Source: Phycicoccus avicenniae_A | Lineage (GTDB): Bacteria > Actinomycetota > Actinomycetes > Actinomycetales > Dermatophilaceae | Direction: 5' to 3' | DNA length: 64,000 bases | NCBI RefSeq assembly: GCF_050496545.1 | Contig: NZ_JBNVZV010000015.1 | Location: 37,448 to 101,447 of the forward strand | Part shown: positions 33,941 to 42,599 of the stretch, in pieces | Numbering within the stretch: position 1 is the first letter of the stretch | Layout: each line of letters starts with the position of its first letter | Program-made: the position numbers and the translations under genes | Notes under the pieces: generated by a model | Told to the model about the DNA's origin: nothing | The model's database searches: none | What the model saw: only the letters and a program-made list of their open reading frames with translations

Positions 33941-36109
33941 TCAGAGGAGGAGGGTCGAGAAGACCTGCCACCCCGAACCGACCCGTCGGCGCGGCTCCCA
34001 GCCGCCGCGACCGTCACCGGGGTAGAGCCACAGCAGTCCGGCGGTGTCGCGGGCGAGCACGTCGCCCGCACCGTCACCGTCGAGGTCGCCGACCGTCGTC
34101 AGGGCGGTGAACCCCTGCCAGCCGCTGCCCACCACCCGTCGAGGGAGCCATCCGCCCCGGCCGTCCCCCCGGTACAGGTACAGGGCGCCCGTGCGGGTGC
34201 GGGCGAGGACGTCGGCGTGACCGTCGCCGTCGAGGTCGCCCGCGCCGAGGACCGCCGTGAACGCCTGCCACCCGGAACCGACCCGGCGCGAGGTCGGTGC
34301 GGCGAAGCCGCCGGCCCCGTCGCCGCGGTAGAGATGGAGGGTCCCGTCCGGCCGGCGGGCGAGCAGGTCGGGCGCGCCGTCCCCGTCGAAGTCACCCACG
34401 GGGACGAGGCGGTCGAAGACCTGCCACCCGGTGCCGATGCGCGCCGGTGCCGCGAAGGTGCCGTCGCCGAGCCCCCGTCGCAGGAACAGGCCGCCGGCGC
34501 GGTCCTGCACGAGGAGGTCGGAGACGGTGTCGGCGTCCCACGTACCGGCCGTGAGCACGCGGGCGTACGCGCGCCAGTCCTGGGTGAGCCGCTGCGGAGT
34601 GAGGAACCCGCCGGTGCCGGTGCCGCGGTAGACCCGCAGCGCGCCGGTGGCCGACTCGACGGCCAGCAGGTCGGCCGCCCCGTCGCCGGTCACGTCGCGT
34701 GGCCAGGAGCCAGCGGCCGGCACCCCGACGGGCAGCGTGCCGAGCGAGTAGGAGCCGTCGGGTGCCCGCCCGGCGTTCGCGAGGTTCAGGGGTGCGGAGT
34801 AGCCGGTGGGGTCGACCACCTCGACCCGTGCGGTGTACCGGCCCGGTGCCAGCACGGGTACCGCCACGGTGCTCGAGACGGTGCTCGTCCCGGGCAGCAC
34901 GGACCGCAGGTCGAGCGTGAGGGGCAGGGTCGCGACCCGCGTGCCCGCCGCGTCGGTGAGGACGAGCCGGGTGCTCCAGCGCTCGTACGTCGGGGCGACG
35001 CCGGTGTTCGTCACCGTGAGGTCGACGCGCGCCGACCCGCCGGGTATCGCCGGCCCGAGCGCCGCCCGCGTGACGGCGTACCGGTACCCGGAGGCGCGCA
35101 CCGCCGCCTCGTACGCGGCGCGCTGGGCGGCGGTCATCTGCTCGTAGGTGAGGCGCATGTTGTGGCTCGAGGTCGTCGACACGTGGTGCGTGCGCACCTG
35201 GTCGCGCCCGAGCGCGGGGTCGGCGCCGGTGCACCACTCGGTGAAGAACGGCCGGGTGCGCCAGAGGTCGGCGAAGGTCGCCGACGGCACCTGCATCCCG
35301 CTCTGCCCCAGGCAGTCGCTGCGCAGCCCGAGGTTGGGCCAGCGGTCGAGCGCCTGCTGCAGGAGGGCCGGCCGTGTGTAGACGGTGACCGCGCTGAGCA
35401 GGACGTGCCGGTCCGGGAAGGCTCGCGCGACCGCCCCGATGACACGCAGCGCGCTCGCGTCGCTGATGGTCGTGCCGGCCTCCATCCACTCGCCGTAGGC
35501 GCCAAAGCCGCCGACGTCGACGTAGCCGAGGCGGGGGTCAGCGGCGTAGCGCCGGCCGAGCTCGGCCATGAGGTCCTCCCAGGCGGTGAGGAAGGCCTCG
35601 TCGTCCCACGCGGGGATGCGGGTGCCGGGCTGGACGGGCATCCAGTCGGGGACGACCGGGGGCAGGTCGGGGCGCGAGTCCATCCAGCAGCCGGGGCAGT
35701 AGGCCATGACGCGGAAGCCGAGCTTGCCGCGGGTCGCGCCGGCCTCGGCCAGCGCGGCGTCGAGGGTGCGCAGGTCGTAGCTGCCACGGGTGGGCTCGAG
35801 GCGTCCCCAGTAGCTGCGGTCGCGCTCGTAGTAGTCCGGGGCCGGCCAGGTCGAGGGCTGGGACGGGTAGCCCATCCAGCGGTACTGCCCGCGCAGCGGG
35901 TTGGGCAGGTCGGGGCCGGTCGCCGGCAGGACGGTCGGCGAGAGGACGGTCGTCACGGGGACGGCGGCGGCCGATGGGGTGGCGGTGGTGGCGGCGGGGT
36001 GGCCCGACACCGGGAGCACCTGACCGGATGCTCCGGTGGTCGGGGCGAGGAGCGCGGCCGCGGCGAGGACGACGACGACGCGGACGCGGGTGCGTCGGCT
36101 GGTGCGCAT
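33941..36109 (-). CDS. secreted DUF4832-like protein with FG-GAP/VCBS repeats
   Basis: The 722-residue protein has a signal peptide (about 1-30; basic start then VVVVLAAAALLAPTTGASG). A catalytic-like domain at about 60-350 contains NPLRGQYRWMGYP, YERDRSYWGRLEPTRGSYD and GYVDVGGFGAYGEWM, resembling DUF4832/DUF4874 TIM-barrel putative glycosidases. A beta-sandwich (about 350-450) follows. The last 250 residues carry five FG-GAP/VCBS-type repeats with calcium-binding-like loops such as DFDGDGAPDLLAR and DLDGDGHADVLAR, separated by GSGWQxF. It is probably exported and acts on or binds an extracellular polysaccharide; this is inferred from architecture only. Confidence 0.85.
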   Translation of the reverse strand: MRTSRRTRVRVVVVLAAAALLAPTTGASGQVLPVSGHPAATTATPSAAAVPVTTVLSPTVLPATGPDLPNPLRGQYRWMGYPSQPSTWPAPDYYERDRSYWGRLEPTRGSYDLRTLDAALAEAGATRGKLGFRVMAYCPGCWMDSRPDLPPVVPDWMPVQPGTRIPAWDDEAFLTAWEDLMAELGRRYAADPRLGYVDVGGFGAYGEWMEAGTTISDASALRVIGAVARAFPDRHVLLSAVTVYTRPALLQQALDRWPNLGLRSDCLGQSGMQVPSATFADLWRTRPFFTEWCTGADPALGRDQVRTHHVSTTSSHNMRLTYEQMTAAQRAAYEAAVRASGYRYAVTRAALGPAIPGGSARVDLTVTNTGVAPTYERWSTRLVLTDAAGTRVATLPLTLDLRSVLPGTSTVSSTVAVPVLAPGRYTARVEVVDPTGYSAPLNLANAGRAPDGSYSLGTLPVGVPAAGSWPRDVTGDGAADLLAVESATGALRVYRGTGTGGFLTPQRLTQDWRAYARVLTAGTWDADTVSDLLVQDRAGGLFLRRGLGDGTFAAPARIGTGWQVFDRLVPVGDFDGDGAPDLLARRPDGTLHLYRGDGAGGFAAPTSRRVGSGWQAFTAVLGAGDLDGDGHADVLARTRTGALYLYRGDGRGGWLPRRVVGSGWQGFTALTTVGDLDGDGAGDVLARDTAGLLWLYPGDGRGGWEPRRRVGSGWQVFSTLLL

Positions 36110-36396
36110 GGCGAGGGCCTCCTGCGGGGTTCGGCGCCGGCGCTCCCGACGCTAGGACCGGGGGCGACGGCGCGTGGGTCGATCCGGTGCCGGACCGGCC
36201 GTCCGGCCGATGCCGGAGCCGGTCGTCGGCGCTGCGCTCCCGTCTGTGCACGTTGTATAGCGACTCGCCGGAAGGGTCGGCCAGACTGTGCGCTGGTTGC
36301 CCACGCGACACGCCATCGGTTCCATCCTGCGCGGTCCCGTGCTTCCGTGGGGGTCCGGCCCACGAGGCCACGACCACTCACGAGGAGGTGAGCGCG

Positions 36397-37293
36397 GTGT
36401 TCGAGGAGGGACAGCTCTACTCGGCCGTCACGACCGACGCCGACGGGACGGTGCAGGTGCACCTGGCCGACAACCACCCCGGGCTGCACGACGAGGCCTA
36501 CCTGGCCCGCCGCGGCGAGATCGCGGGGGTGTCGCTCGCGCACCGTGCCGGCGAGCCCGTGCCGCACGTCGACTACACCGCCGAGGAGCACGGCATCTGG
36601 CGCACGGTCTGCGCCGAGCTCGCGCCGAAGCACGAGCGGTACGCCCACCCCGAGTTCCTCGCCGGCAAGGCCGCCCTCGGCCTCCCGACCGACCACGTGC
36701 CGCAGCTCAGCGAGGTCACCGAGCGCCTGCAGCCCCTCACCGGCTGGTCCTACACCTGCGCGCCCGGCCTCGTGGCGTTGCGCGACTTCTACGGCGACCT
36801 CGGCCGCCGCACCTTCAACTCCACGCAGTACCTGCGCCACGGCAGCCAGCCGCTCTACACGCCTGAGCCGGACATCATCCACGAGGTCGTCGGCCACGGG
36901 AACCAGCTCGCGAGCCCCCGCTTCGCCGCGGTCACCGAGGCCGCCGGGCAGGCCAGCCTGCGCCTCGAGACCGACGACGCCGTCAAGTTCGTCGCCGACG
37001 TCTTCTGGTTCTCGATGGAGTTCGGCGTGATGGCCGACGGCGACGACCTCAAGGCCTACGGCGCCGGCATCCTCAGCAGCTACGGCGAGATGGACGAGTT
37101 CGGGCACATGGACATCCGTCCGCTCGACCTCGCCGTCATGGGCACGCTCAACTACGACATCACCGCGTACCAGCCGGTGCTCTTCCGGGCCGACAGCGTG
37201 GCGCACCTCGAGGACGTCGTCGGGCAGTTCTTCGCGACCGTCGACGACGACCTCGCCGCCCGGCTCCGGTCCGAGGCGGCCGCCACCGTCTGA
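36397..37293 (+). CDS. phhA: phenylalanine 4-monooxygenase
   Basis: The 298-residue protein is a pterin-dependent aromatic amino acid hydroxylase, converting phenylalanine to tyrosine. The iron facial triad is complete: His162 and His167 in PDIIHEVVGHGNQL, and Glu208 in FWFSMEFGV. The pterin/substrate region PLTGWSYTCAPGLV and the C-terminal YDITAYQPVLFRADS are conserved. Length fits bacterial enzymes, with no ACT regulatory domain. GTG 36397 was chosen because GAGGAGG at 36382-36388 lies at ideal distance; GTG 36388 is in frame too. No pterin carbinolamine dehydratase or tyrosine-catabolism gene is adjacent. Confidence 0.93.
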   Translation: MFEEGQLYSAVTTDADGTVQVHLADNHPGLHDEAYLARRGEIAGVSLAHRAGEPVPHVDYTAEEHGIWRTVCAELAPKHERYAHPEFLAGKAALGLPTDHVPQLSEVTERLQPLTGWSYTCAPGLVALRDFYGDLGRRTFNSTQYLRHGSQPLYTPEPDIIHEVVGHGNQLASPRFAAVTEAAGQASLRLETDDAVKFVADVFWFSMEFGVMADGDDLKAYGAGILSSYGEMDEFGHMDIRPLDLAVMGTLNYDITAYQPVLFRADSVAHLEDVVGQFFATVDDDLAARLRSEAAATV

Positions 37294-37305
37294 CCCCCGG
37301 CCCGG

Positions 37306-37833
37306 TCACCATGAGTGGGCGACGTCGACGACGAGCCGGCTGCCGGTACCCGGCCCGGCGAGCGTGAACACCCGGAACGGCAGCCGCGCGCGGACCCCGA
37401 GCGCGAGCGTGCTCTGCCCCTCGAACGAGCCCGCCCAGCGGACCTGGCGGAAGGTCGGGTAGCCGGCCACGGACGGCATCGCCGGCACGCTGGTGGCGCC
37501 CGTGCGGACGACGACGGCCAGCCGCGCCCCGCCCGCCACGGGCACGGGCGCGCCGGACCCCTCGGCGAGCACGGTGGTGACGTAGCGGACGTCGTAGCCC
37601 GGGGCGGGGCCGGTGAGGTCGACGACCAGCCGGTCGAAGCAGGTCTGGGTGCCAGCCCGGACGGCGGCCACGCGGCCGCCGGCCATCGGGGCCGAGGTCT
37701 TCGCGAGCGAGCCCCACGTGACGGCGCAGGTGGCGGCCGAGGCCGGGCCGGCCGCGACCGCGGAGGTCGTGCAGAGGGCCGCTGCGGCGGCCAGGGCGAT
37801 GGTGGCCCGGCGGGTGCGGGAGGTGCTGGACAT
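37306..37833 (-). CDS. secreted AMIN-like domain protein
   Basis: The 175-residue protein has a clear signal peptide (about 1-33; RRATIALAAAAALCTTSAVA then an ASA cleavage region). A beta-rich domain follows with TCFDRLVVDLTGPAPGYDVR, YPTFRQVRWAGSFEGQSTLA and FRVFTLAGPGTGSRLVVDVA, matching the AMIN-like domain of actinobacterial secreted proteins. AMIN domains bind peptidoglycan or other cell-wall polymers. Two cysteines (about 36 and 65) may form a disulfide. The ATG at 37833 has an AAGGAG ribosome binding site. It converges on the phenylalanine hydroxylase gene, 12 bp apart. Confidence 0.8.
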   Translation of the reverse strand: MSSTSRTRRATIALAAAAALCTTSAVAAGPASAATCAVTWGSLAKTSAPMAGGRVAAVRAGTQTCFDRLVVDLTGPAPGYDVRYVTTVLAEGSGAPVPVAGGARLAVVVRTGATSVPAMPSVAGYPTFRQVRWAGSFEGQSTLALGVRARLPFRVFTLAGPGTGSRLVVDVAHSW

Positions 37834-37906
37834 GGCGTGCTCCTTCGGTGCGGTCGGCACCGATGAGGAGCGCCGCGGCGCCGTCGCGATACCTCCGGAC
37901 GACGTG

Positions 37907-37945
37907 CAGCGGCCGCGGAGGGGATGACCCGCTCCGCGGCCGCTG
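37907..37945 (-). terminator. hairpin between acetate symporter and AMIN genes
   Basis: CAGCGGCCGCGGAG (37907-37920) and CTCCGCGGCCGCTG (37932-37945) form a perfect 14-bp stem with an 11-nt loop, the second of two hairpins after the symporter gene. Confidence 0.6.
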
Positions 37946-37955
37946 CCGTCGGGGT

Positions 37956-37987
37956 GGTCGGGTCCGGGTGCAGCCCCGGACCCGACC
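37956..37987 (-). terminator. terminator of the acetate symporter operon
   Basis: GGTCGGGTCCGGG (37956-37968) and CCCGGACCCGACC (37975-37987) form a perfect 13-bp stem with a 6-nt loop, starting 4 bp after the symporter stop on the minus strand. Confidence 0.8.
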
Positions 37988-37990
37988 GGC

Positions 37991-39640
37991 TCAGTGGTCG
38001 ACCGCCGCCCCGACCCCGTGGCCGGTGAGGCTGCGCACCTCCATCTCGGCGTACTTCGCGGCGTTGTGCTCCTTGCTCGTCACCGAGCCGAGCCAGCCGA
38101 GGAAGAACGCGAGCGGGATGGAGACCAGGCCCGGGTTGTCGAGCGGGAACCAGTGGAAGTCGATCGCCGTGTTCTGGATCATCGACTGGCTGGGCCCGCC
38201 CGGCTCCAGCGGCGGCTTGCCGGACACGACAGGGCTGAAGATGATCAGGCCGATCGCGCTGATGAGACCGCCGTAGATGGAGAACAGGGCACCGCGGGTG
38301 TTGAAGCCCTTCCAGAACAGCGAGTAGAGGATCGTCGGCAGGTTGGCCGAGGCCGCGACGGCGAAGGCCAGCGCCACGAGGAAGGCGATGTTCTGGCTCT
38401 TGGCGAAGATGCCGCCGACGATCGCGACGACGCCGATGACGATCGCGGCGATGCGGGCGACCCGCACCTCCTGCTCCTGGCTGCCCTGGCCCCGCTTGAA
38501 GACCTCCTTGTAGAGGTCGTGGGCGAAGGTCGCCGACGTCGTGATGGTCAGGCCGGCGACGACCGCGAGGATCGTCGCGAACGCGACACCGGAGATGATG
38601 CCGAGCAGCACCGACCCGCCGAGCTCGTAGGCGAGCAGCGGCGCGGCCGCGTTGGCCTTGCCCGGGGCGGCGTTGATGGTGTCCGGGCCGACGAGGGCGG
38701 CGGCGCCGTAGCCGACGACGAGGGTCAGCAGGTAGAAGCCGCCGATGAGCCAGATGGCCCACTCGACCGACTTGCGGGCCTGCTTGCTCGTCGGGACCGT
38801 GTAGAAGCGCTGCAGCACGTGCGGCAGGCCGGCGGTGCCGAGCACGAGGGCCATCGACAGCGAGATGAAGTCGATCTTCGTCGTGAGGTTCTTGCCGTAC
38901 TTCAGGCCGGGCTCGAAGAGCTTCTCGCCCGCCTTCGGCGAGTTGTCGGCCGCGGCCTGGAACAGCGAGCTCGGGTTGAAGCCGTACTTGCCGAGGACCC
39001 AGACGGTGATGACGGCCGTGCCCGCGATGAGCAGGATCGCCTTGATGATCTGCACCCAGGTCGTGCCCTTCATCCCGCCGATGAGCACGTAGGCGATCAT
39101 GATGACGCCGACGATGGCGATGACGAGGTCCTGCGCGAACTCCCCGGAGATGCCGAGCAGCAGCGACACGAGGCCACCGGCGCCGGCCATCTGGGCGAGC
39201 AGGTAGAAGAACGACACGGCGATGACCGAGATGGCCGTCGCGATGCGCACCGGGCGCTGCTTGAGCCGGTAGGAGAGGACGTCGGCCATCGTGAACCGGC
39301 CGGTGTTGCGCAGCAGCTCGGCGACGAGCAGCAGGGCGACGAGCCAGGCGACGAGGAATCCGATCGAGTAGAGGAAGCCGTCGTAGCCCTGGAGCGCGAT
39401 GGCCCCGGCGATGCCGAGGAAGCTCGCGGCCGAGAGGTAGTCGCCGGCGATGGCGATGCCGTTCTGGCGGCCGTTGAAGGCGCCGGCGGCGGTGTAGTAC
39501 TGCTCGGCCGTCTTCTTGCCCGCGGCGACGCGGATGACGATGACGAGCGTGACGACGACGAAGGCCGCGAAGATGCCGATGTTCAGGGCCGGCGAGCCGA
39601 CCGTCGTGGCCGCGTCGGCCATCGGGAGGGTGAGCGCCAT
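37991..39640 (-). CDS. actP: cation/acetate symporter (SSS family)
   Basis: The 549-residue membrane protein has about thirteen helices of the sodium:solute symporter fold. Diagnostic pieces are GIAIAGDYLSAASFLGIAGA (Na+ site helix), LAQMAGAGGLVSLLLGI and GTAGLPHVLQRFYTVPTSKQ. An inserted segment with SPKAGEKLFEPGLKYGKN is typical of the ActP/MctC acetate and short-chain monocarboxylate group. Its start lies 2 bp after the stop of the DUF485 gene, the usual partner. Neighbouring Acs and a CRP-like site upstream of the pair fit acetate uptake under carbon control. MctC-like pyruvate/propionate transport cannot be excluded. Confidence 0.92.
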   Translation of the reverse strand: MALTLPMADAATTVGSPALNIGIFAAFVVVTLVIVIRVAAGKKTAEQYYTAAGAFNGRQNGIAIAGDYLSAASFLGIAGAIALQGYDGFLYSIGFLVAWLVALLLVAELLRNTGRFTMADVLSYRLKQRPVRIATAISVIAVSFFYLLAQMAGAGGLVSLLLGISGEFAQDLVIAIVGVIMIAYVLIGGMKGTTWVQIIKAILLIAGTAVITVWVLGKYGFNPSSLFQAAADNSPKAGEKLFEPGLKYGKNLTTKIDFISLSMALVLGTAGLPHVLQRFYTVPTSKQARKSVEWAIWLIGGFYLLTLVVGYGAAALVGPDTINAAPGKANAAAPLLAYELGGSVLLGIISGVAFATILAVVAGLTITTSATFAHDLYKEVFKRGQGSQEQEVRVARIAAIVIGVVAIVGGIFAKSQNIAFLVALAFAVAASANLPTILYSLFWKGFNTRGALFSIYGGLISAIGLIIFSPVVSGKPPLEPGGPSQSMIQNTAIDFHWFPLDNPGLVSIPLAFFLGWLGSVTSKEHNAAKYAEMEVRSLTGHGVGAAVDH

Positions 39641-39642
39641 GG

Positions 39643-39987
39643 TCAGTGCTCCTTCGCGGCGTCGGCGTCGAGGCGGGCGCCGAGGGCGTCGGCGGCCGGG
39701 TCGAACTCACGCGTGGCCCAGCGCGAGTAGATGATCGTGATCGCGAACGTCGTCACGAACTGGCCGAGCCCGAAGAGCAGGCCGATGGTGATGGTGCCGA
39801 AGACCTTGGTGCCCATGAACCCGGGCGCGAAGATCGACAGCAGGACGTAGAGGAAGTACCAGGCGAGGAAGAACGCCGTCATCGGGAAGACGAACCCGCG
39901 GAACTTGCGGCGCAGCTCCTGGAACTCCGACGTGGACTGCAGCGCGAGGTACGGGTCCTCGGTCTGCGTGCGAGCCTCGTTGCTCAC
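39643..39987 (-). CDS. DUF485 membrane protein, partner of the acetate symporter
   Basis: This 114-residue protein has a cytoplasmic N-terminus with YLALQSTSEFQELRRKFRGF and two transmembrane helices (about 34-58 and 68-94), the DUF485 layout (YjcH). It is almost always encoded just upstream of ActP-type symporters; its biochemical role is not established. The GTG at 39987 has a good ribosome binding site (CTGGAGGTGTCC). Two bases separate its stop from the ActP start. The divergent region upstream of it, toward tdh, holds a CRP-like palindrome. Confidence 0.9.
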   Translation of the reverse strand: MSNEARTQTEDPYLALQSTSEFQELRRKFRGFVFPMTAFFLAWYFLYVLLSIFAPGFMGTKVFGTITIGLLFGLGQFVTTFAITIIYSRWATREFDPAADALGARLDADAAKEH

Positions 39988-40128
39988 GGACACCTCCAGG
40001 GTCGGGGCCCGGGCAGCTCCGCCCGGGACGCCCCTAGGGTCGCGGCGGCGCGGGGCAGGTGGCGAGACCCCGCGCCGGGCCCCGCGCCGGGCGGCGGCCT
40101 CGCGCGACGGGCGGGGACGCGGCCACGG

Positions 40129-40144
40129 TGTGCGGTGGGTCACA
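40129..40144. promoter_or_regulatory. CRP-like palindrome between DUF485-actP and tdh
   Basis: TGTGCGGTGGGTCACA matches the CRP/GlxR consensus TGTGA-N6-TCACA at nine of ten fixed positions. It lies 142 bp before the DUF485 start and 45 bp before the tdh start, so it could serve either side. A Crp protein is encoded at 26262-26939. Confidence 0.55.
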
Positions 40145-40188
40145 GTGCGCCGAGCGGGGCCCGTGGTGCGACGAACGGCGGCCCCGGC

Positions 40189-41241
40189 ATGATGGGCGCC
40201 GTGCGTGCGCTGAGGAAGGTCTCCGCCGGTCCGGGTCTGTCGCTGGTCGACGTGCCGGAGCCCGAGTGCGGTCCGAAGGACGTCAAGATCCGTGTCCTGC
40301 GGGCGGGGCTGTGCGGCACCGACCTGCACCTCGAGCAGTGGGACGAGTGGGCCGCGGCCACCGTGCAGGTGCCGATGACCCTCGGCCACGAGTTCTTCGG
40401 CGAGGTCGTCGAGGTGGGGGCCGACGTCGACCACGTGGCCGTCGGCGACCGGGTGTCGGGCGAGGGTCACCTCGTCTGCGGCACCTGCCGCAACTGCCGC
40501 GCCGGGCGCCGGCACCTGTGCATCAACACCGTGGGCGTGGGGGTCAACCGCGACGGCGCGTTCGCCGACTTCGTCGTCATCCCGGCGACCAACGCCTGGG
40601 TGCAGCCGGCCGACCTCGACCCCGACCTCGGCGCGCTCTTCGACCCGCTCGGCAACGCCGTGCACACGGCCCTGCAGTGGCCGGTCGTCGGCGAGGACGT
40701 CGTCGTCACGGGGGCCGGCCCGATCGGCGTGATGGCCACCGCCGTCGCCCGGCACGCCGGTGCGCGGCGCATCGTCGTCACGGACCTGTCCGACGAGCGG
40801 CTCGCGCTCGCCGAGGCCGCGGGCGCCGACCTCGGGGTGAACGTCGGGCGGGGTGGCTCGCTGCGGGCGGCCCAGGCGGAGCTGGGGATGCTCGAGGGCT
40901 TCGACATCGGGCTGGAGATGTCCGGCTCGCCGGTCGCGGTCGAGGAGATGCTCGACAACATGAACCACGGCGGGAAGGTCGCGCTGCTCGGCCTGCCGAA
41001 GGACCGCTACGCCATCGACTGGGGCCGCGTCATCACGCACATGATCACGCTGCGCGGCATCTACGGCCGCGAGATGTTCGAGACCTGGTACCTCATGGGT
41101 TCGATGCTCGCGACGTCCGAGCGGCTGCGCACGGCGGTGTCGTCGGTGGTCACCGGCCGGTACCCCGCCGAGGAGTGGGAGGCGGCGTTCGCCGAGACCC
41201 GCTCGGGTACCGGCGGCAAGGTCGTCCTCGACTGGAGCTGA
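40189..41241 (+). CDS. tdh: L-threonine 3-dehydrogenase
   Basis: This zinc-dependent medium-chain dehydrogenase oxidises L-threonine to 2-amino-3-ketobutyrate with NAD+. Catalytic zinc ligands are visible as LCGTDLHLEQW and LGHEFFGEVVEVG; the structural zinc loop is CGTCRNCRAGRRHLC. The nucleotide site is VVVTGAGPIGVMATAVARHA. The C-terminal THMITLRGIYGREMFETWY is typical of Tdh. It is followed by kbl, the next pathway enzyme, across a 157-bp gap with a hairpin. Candidate starts are ATG 40189, ATG 40192 and GTG 40201; the last gives the family-like MRALRK opening. Confidence 0.92.
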   Translation: MMGAVRALRKVSAGPGLSLVDVPEPECGPKDVKIRVLRAGLCGTDLHLEQWDEWAAATVQVPMTLGHEFFGEVVEVGADVDHVAVGDRVSGEGHLVCGTCRNCRAGRRHLCINTVGVGVNRDGAFADFVVIPATNAWVQPADLDPDLGALFDPLGNAVHTALQWPVVGEDVVVTGAGPIGVMATAVARHAGARRIVVTDLSDERLALAEAAGADLGVNVGRGGSLRAAQAELGMLEGFDIGLEMSGSPVAVEEMLDNMNHGGKVALLGLPKDRYAIDWGRVITHMITLRGIYGREMFETWYLMGSMLATSERLRTAVSSVVTGRYPAEEWEAAFAETRSGTGGKVVLDWS

Positions 41242-41268
41242 CCGGGCCGCGACCCCCTCCTCTCCCGG

Positions 41269-41314
41269 GTCGAGTGCGCAAACGGCTGCCGGGACCACCG
41301 CGAACGCACTCGAC
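41269..41314. terminator. long-loop hairpin between tdh and kbl
   Basis: GTCGAGTGCG (41269-41278) and CGCACTCGAC (41305-41314) are perfect 10-bp arms separated by 26 nt, lying after tdh and before the kbl -10 box. It may be a tdh terminator or a regulatory structure. Confidence 0.45.
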
Positions 41315-41338
41315 TCCAGGTGGTGGGTCGTACGGGCC

Positions 41339-41344
41339 TAGGCT
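41339..41344 (+). promoter_or_regulatory. -10 box before kbl
   Basis: TAGGCT lies 54 bp before the kbl GTG and after the tdh-kbl hairpin, so kbl may have its own leadered promoter in addition to readthrough. Confidence 0.45.
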
Positions 41345-41398
41345 GGCTCGGTCGGCCATCCCGACGCCCCGCCCACCCCGACGACGTCAGGAGCCCCC

Positions 41399-42592
<1,194 letters not shown>

Positions 42593-42599
42593 GGGTCGC

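Noticed and set aside
37152..39710. 852-codon minus-strand open frame
   Set aside because: Shadow of the acetate symporter, AMIN and hydroxylase genes; the real symporter reads in another frame with clear helices.
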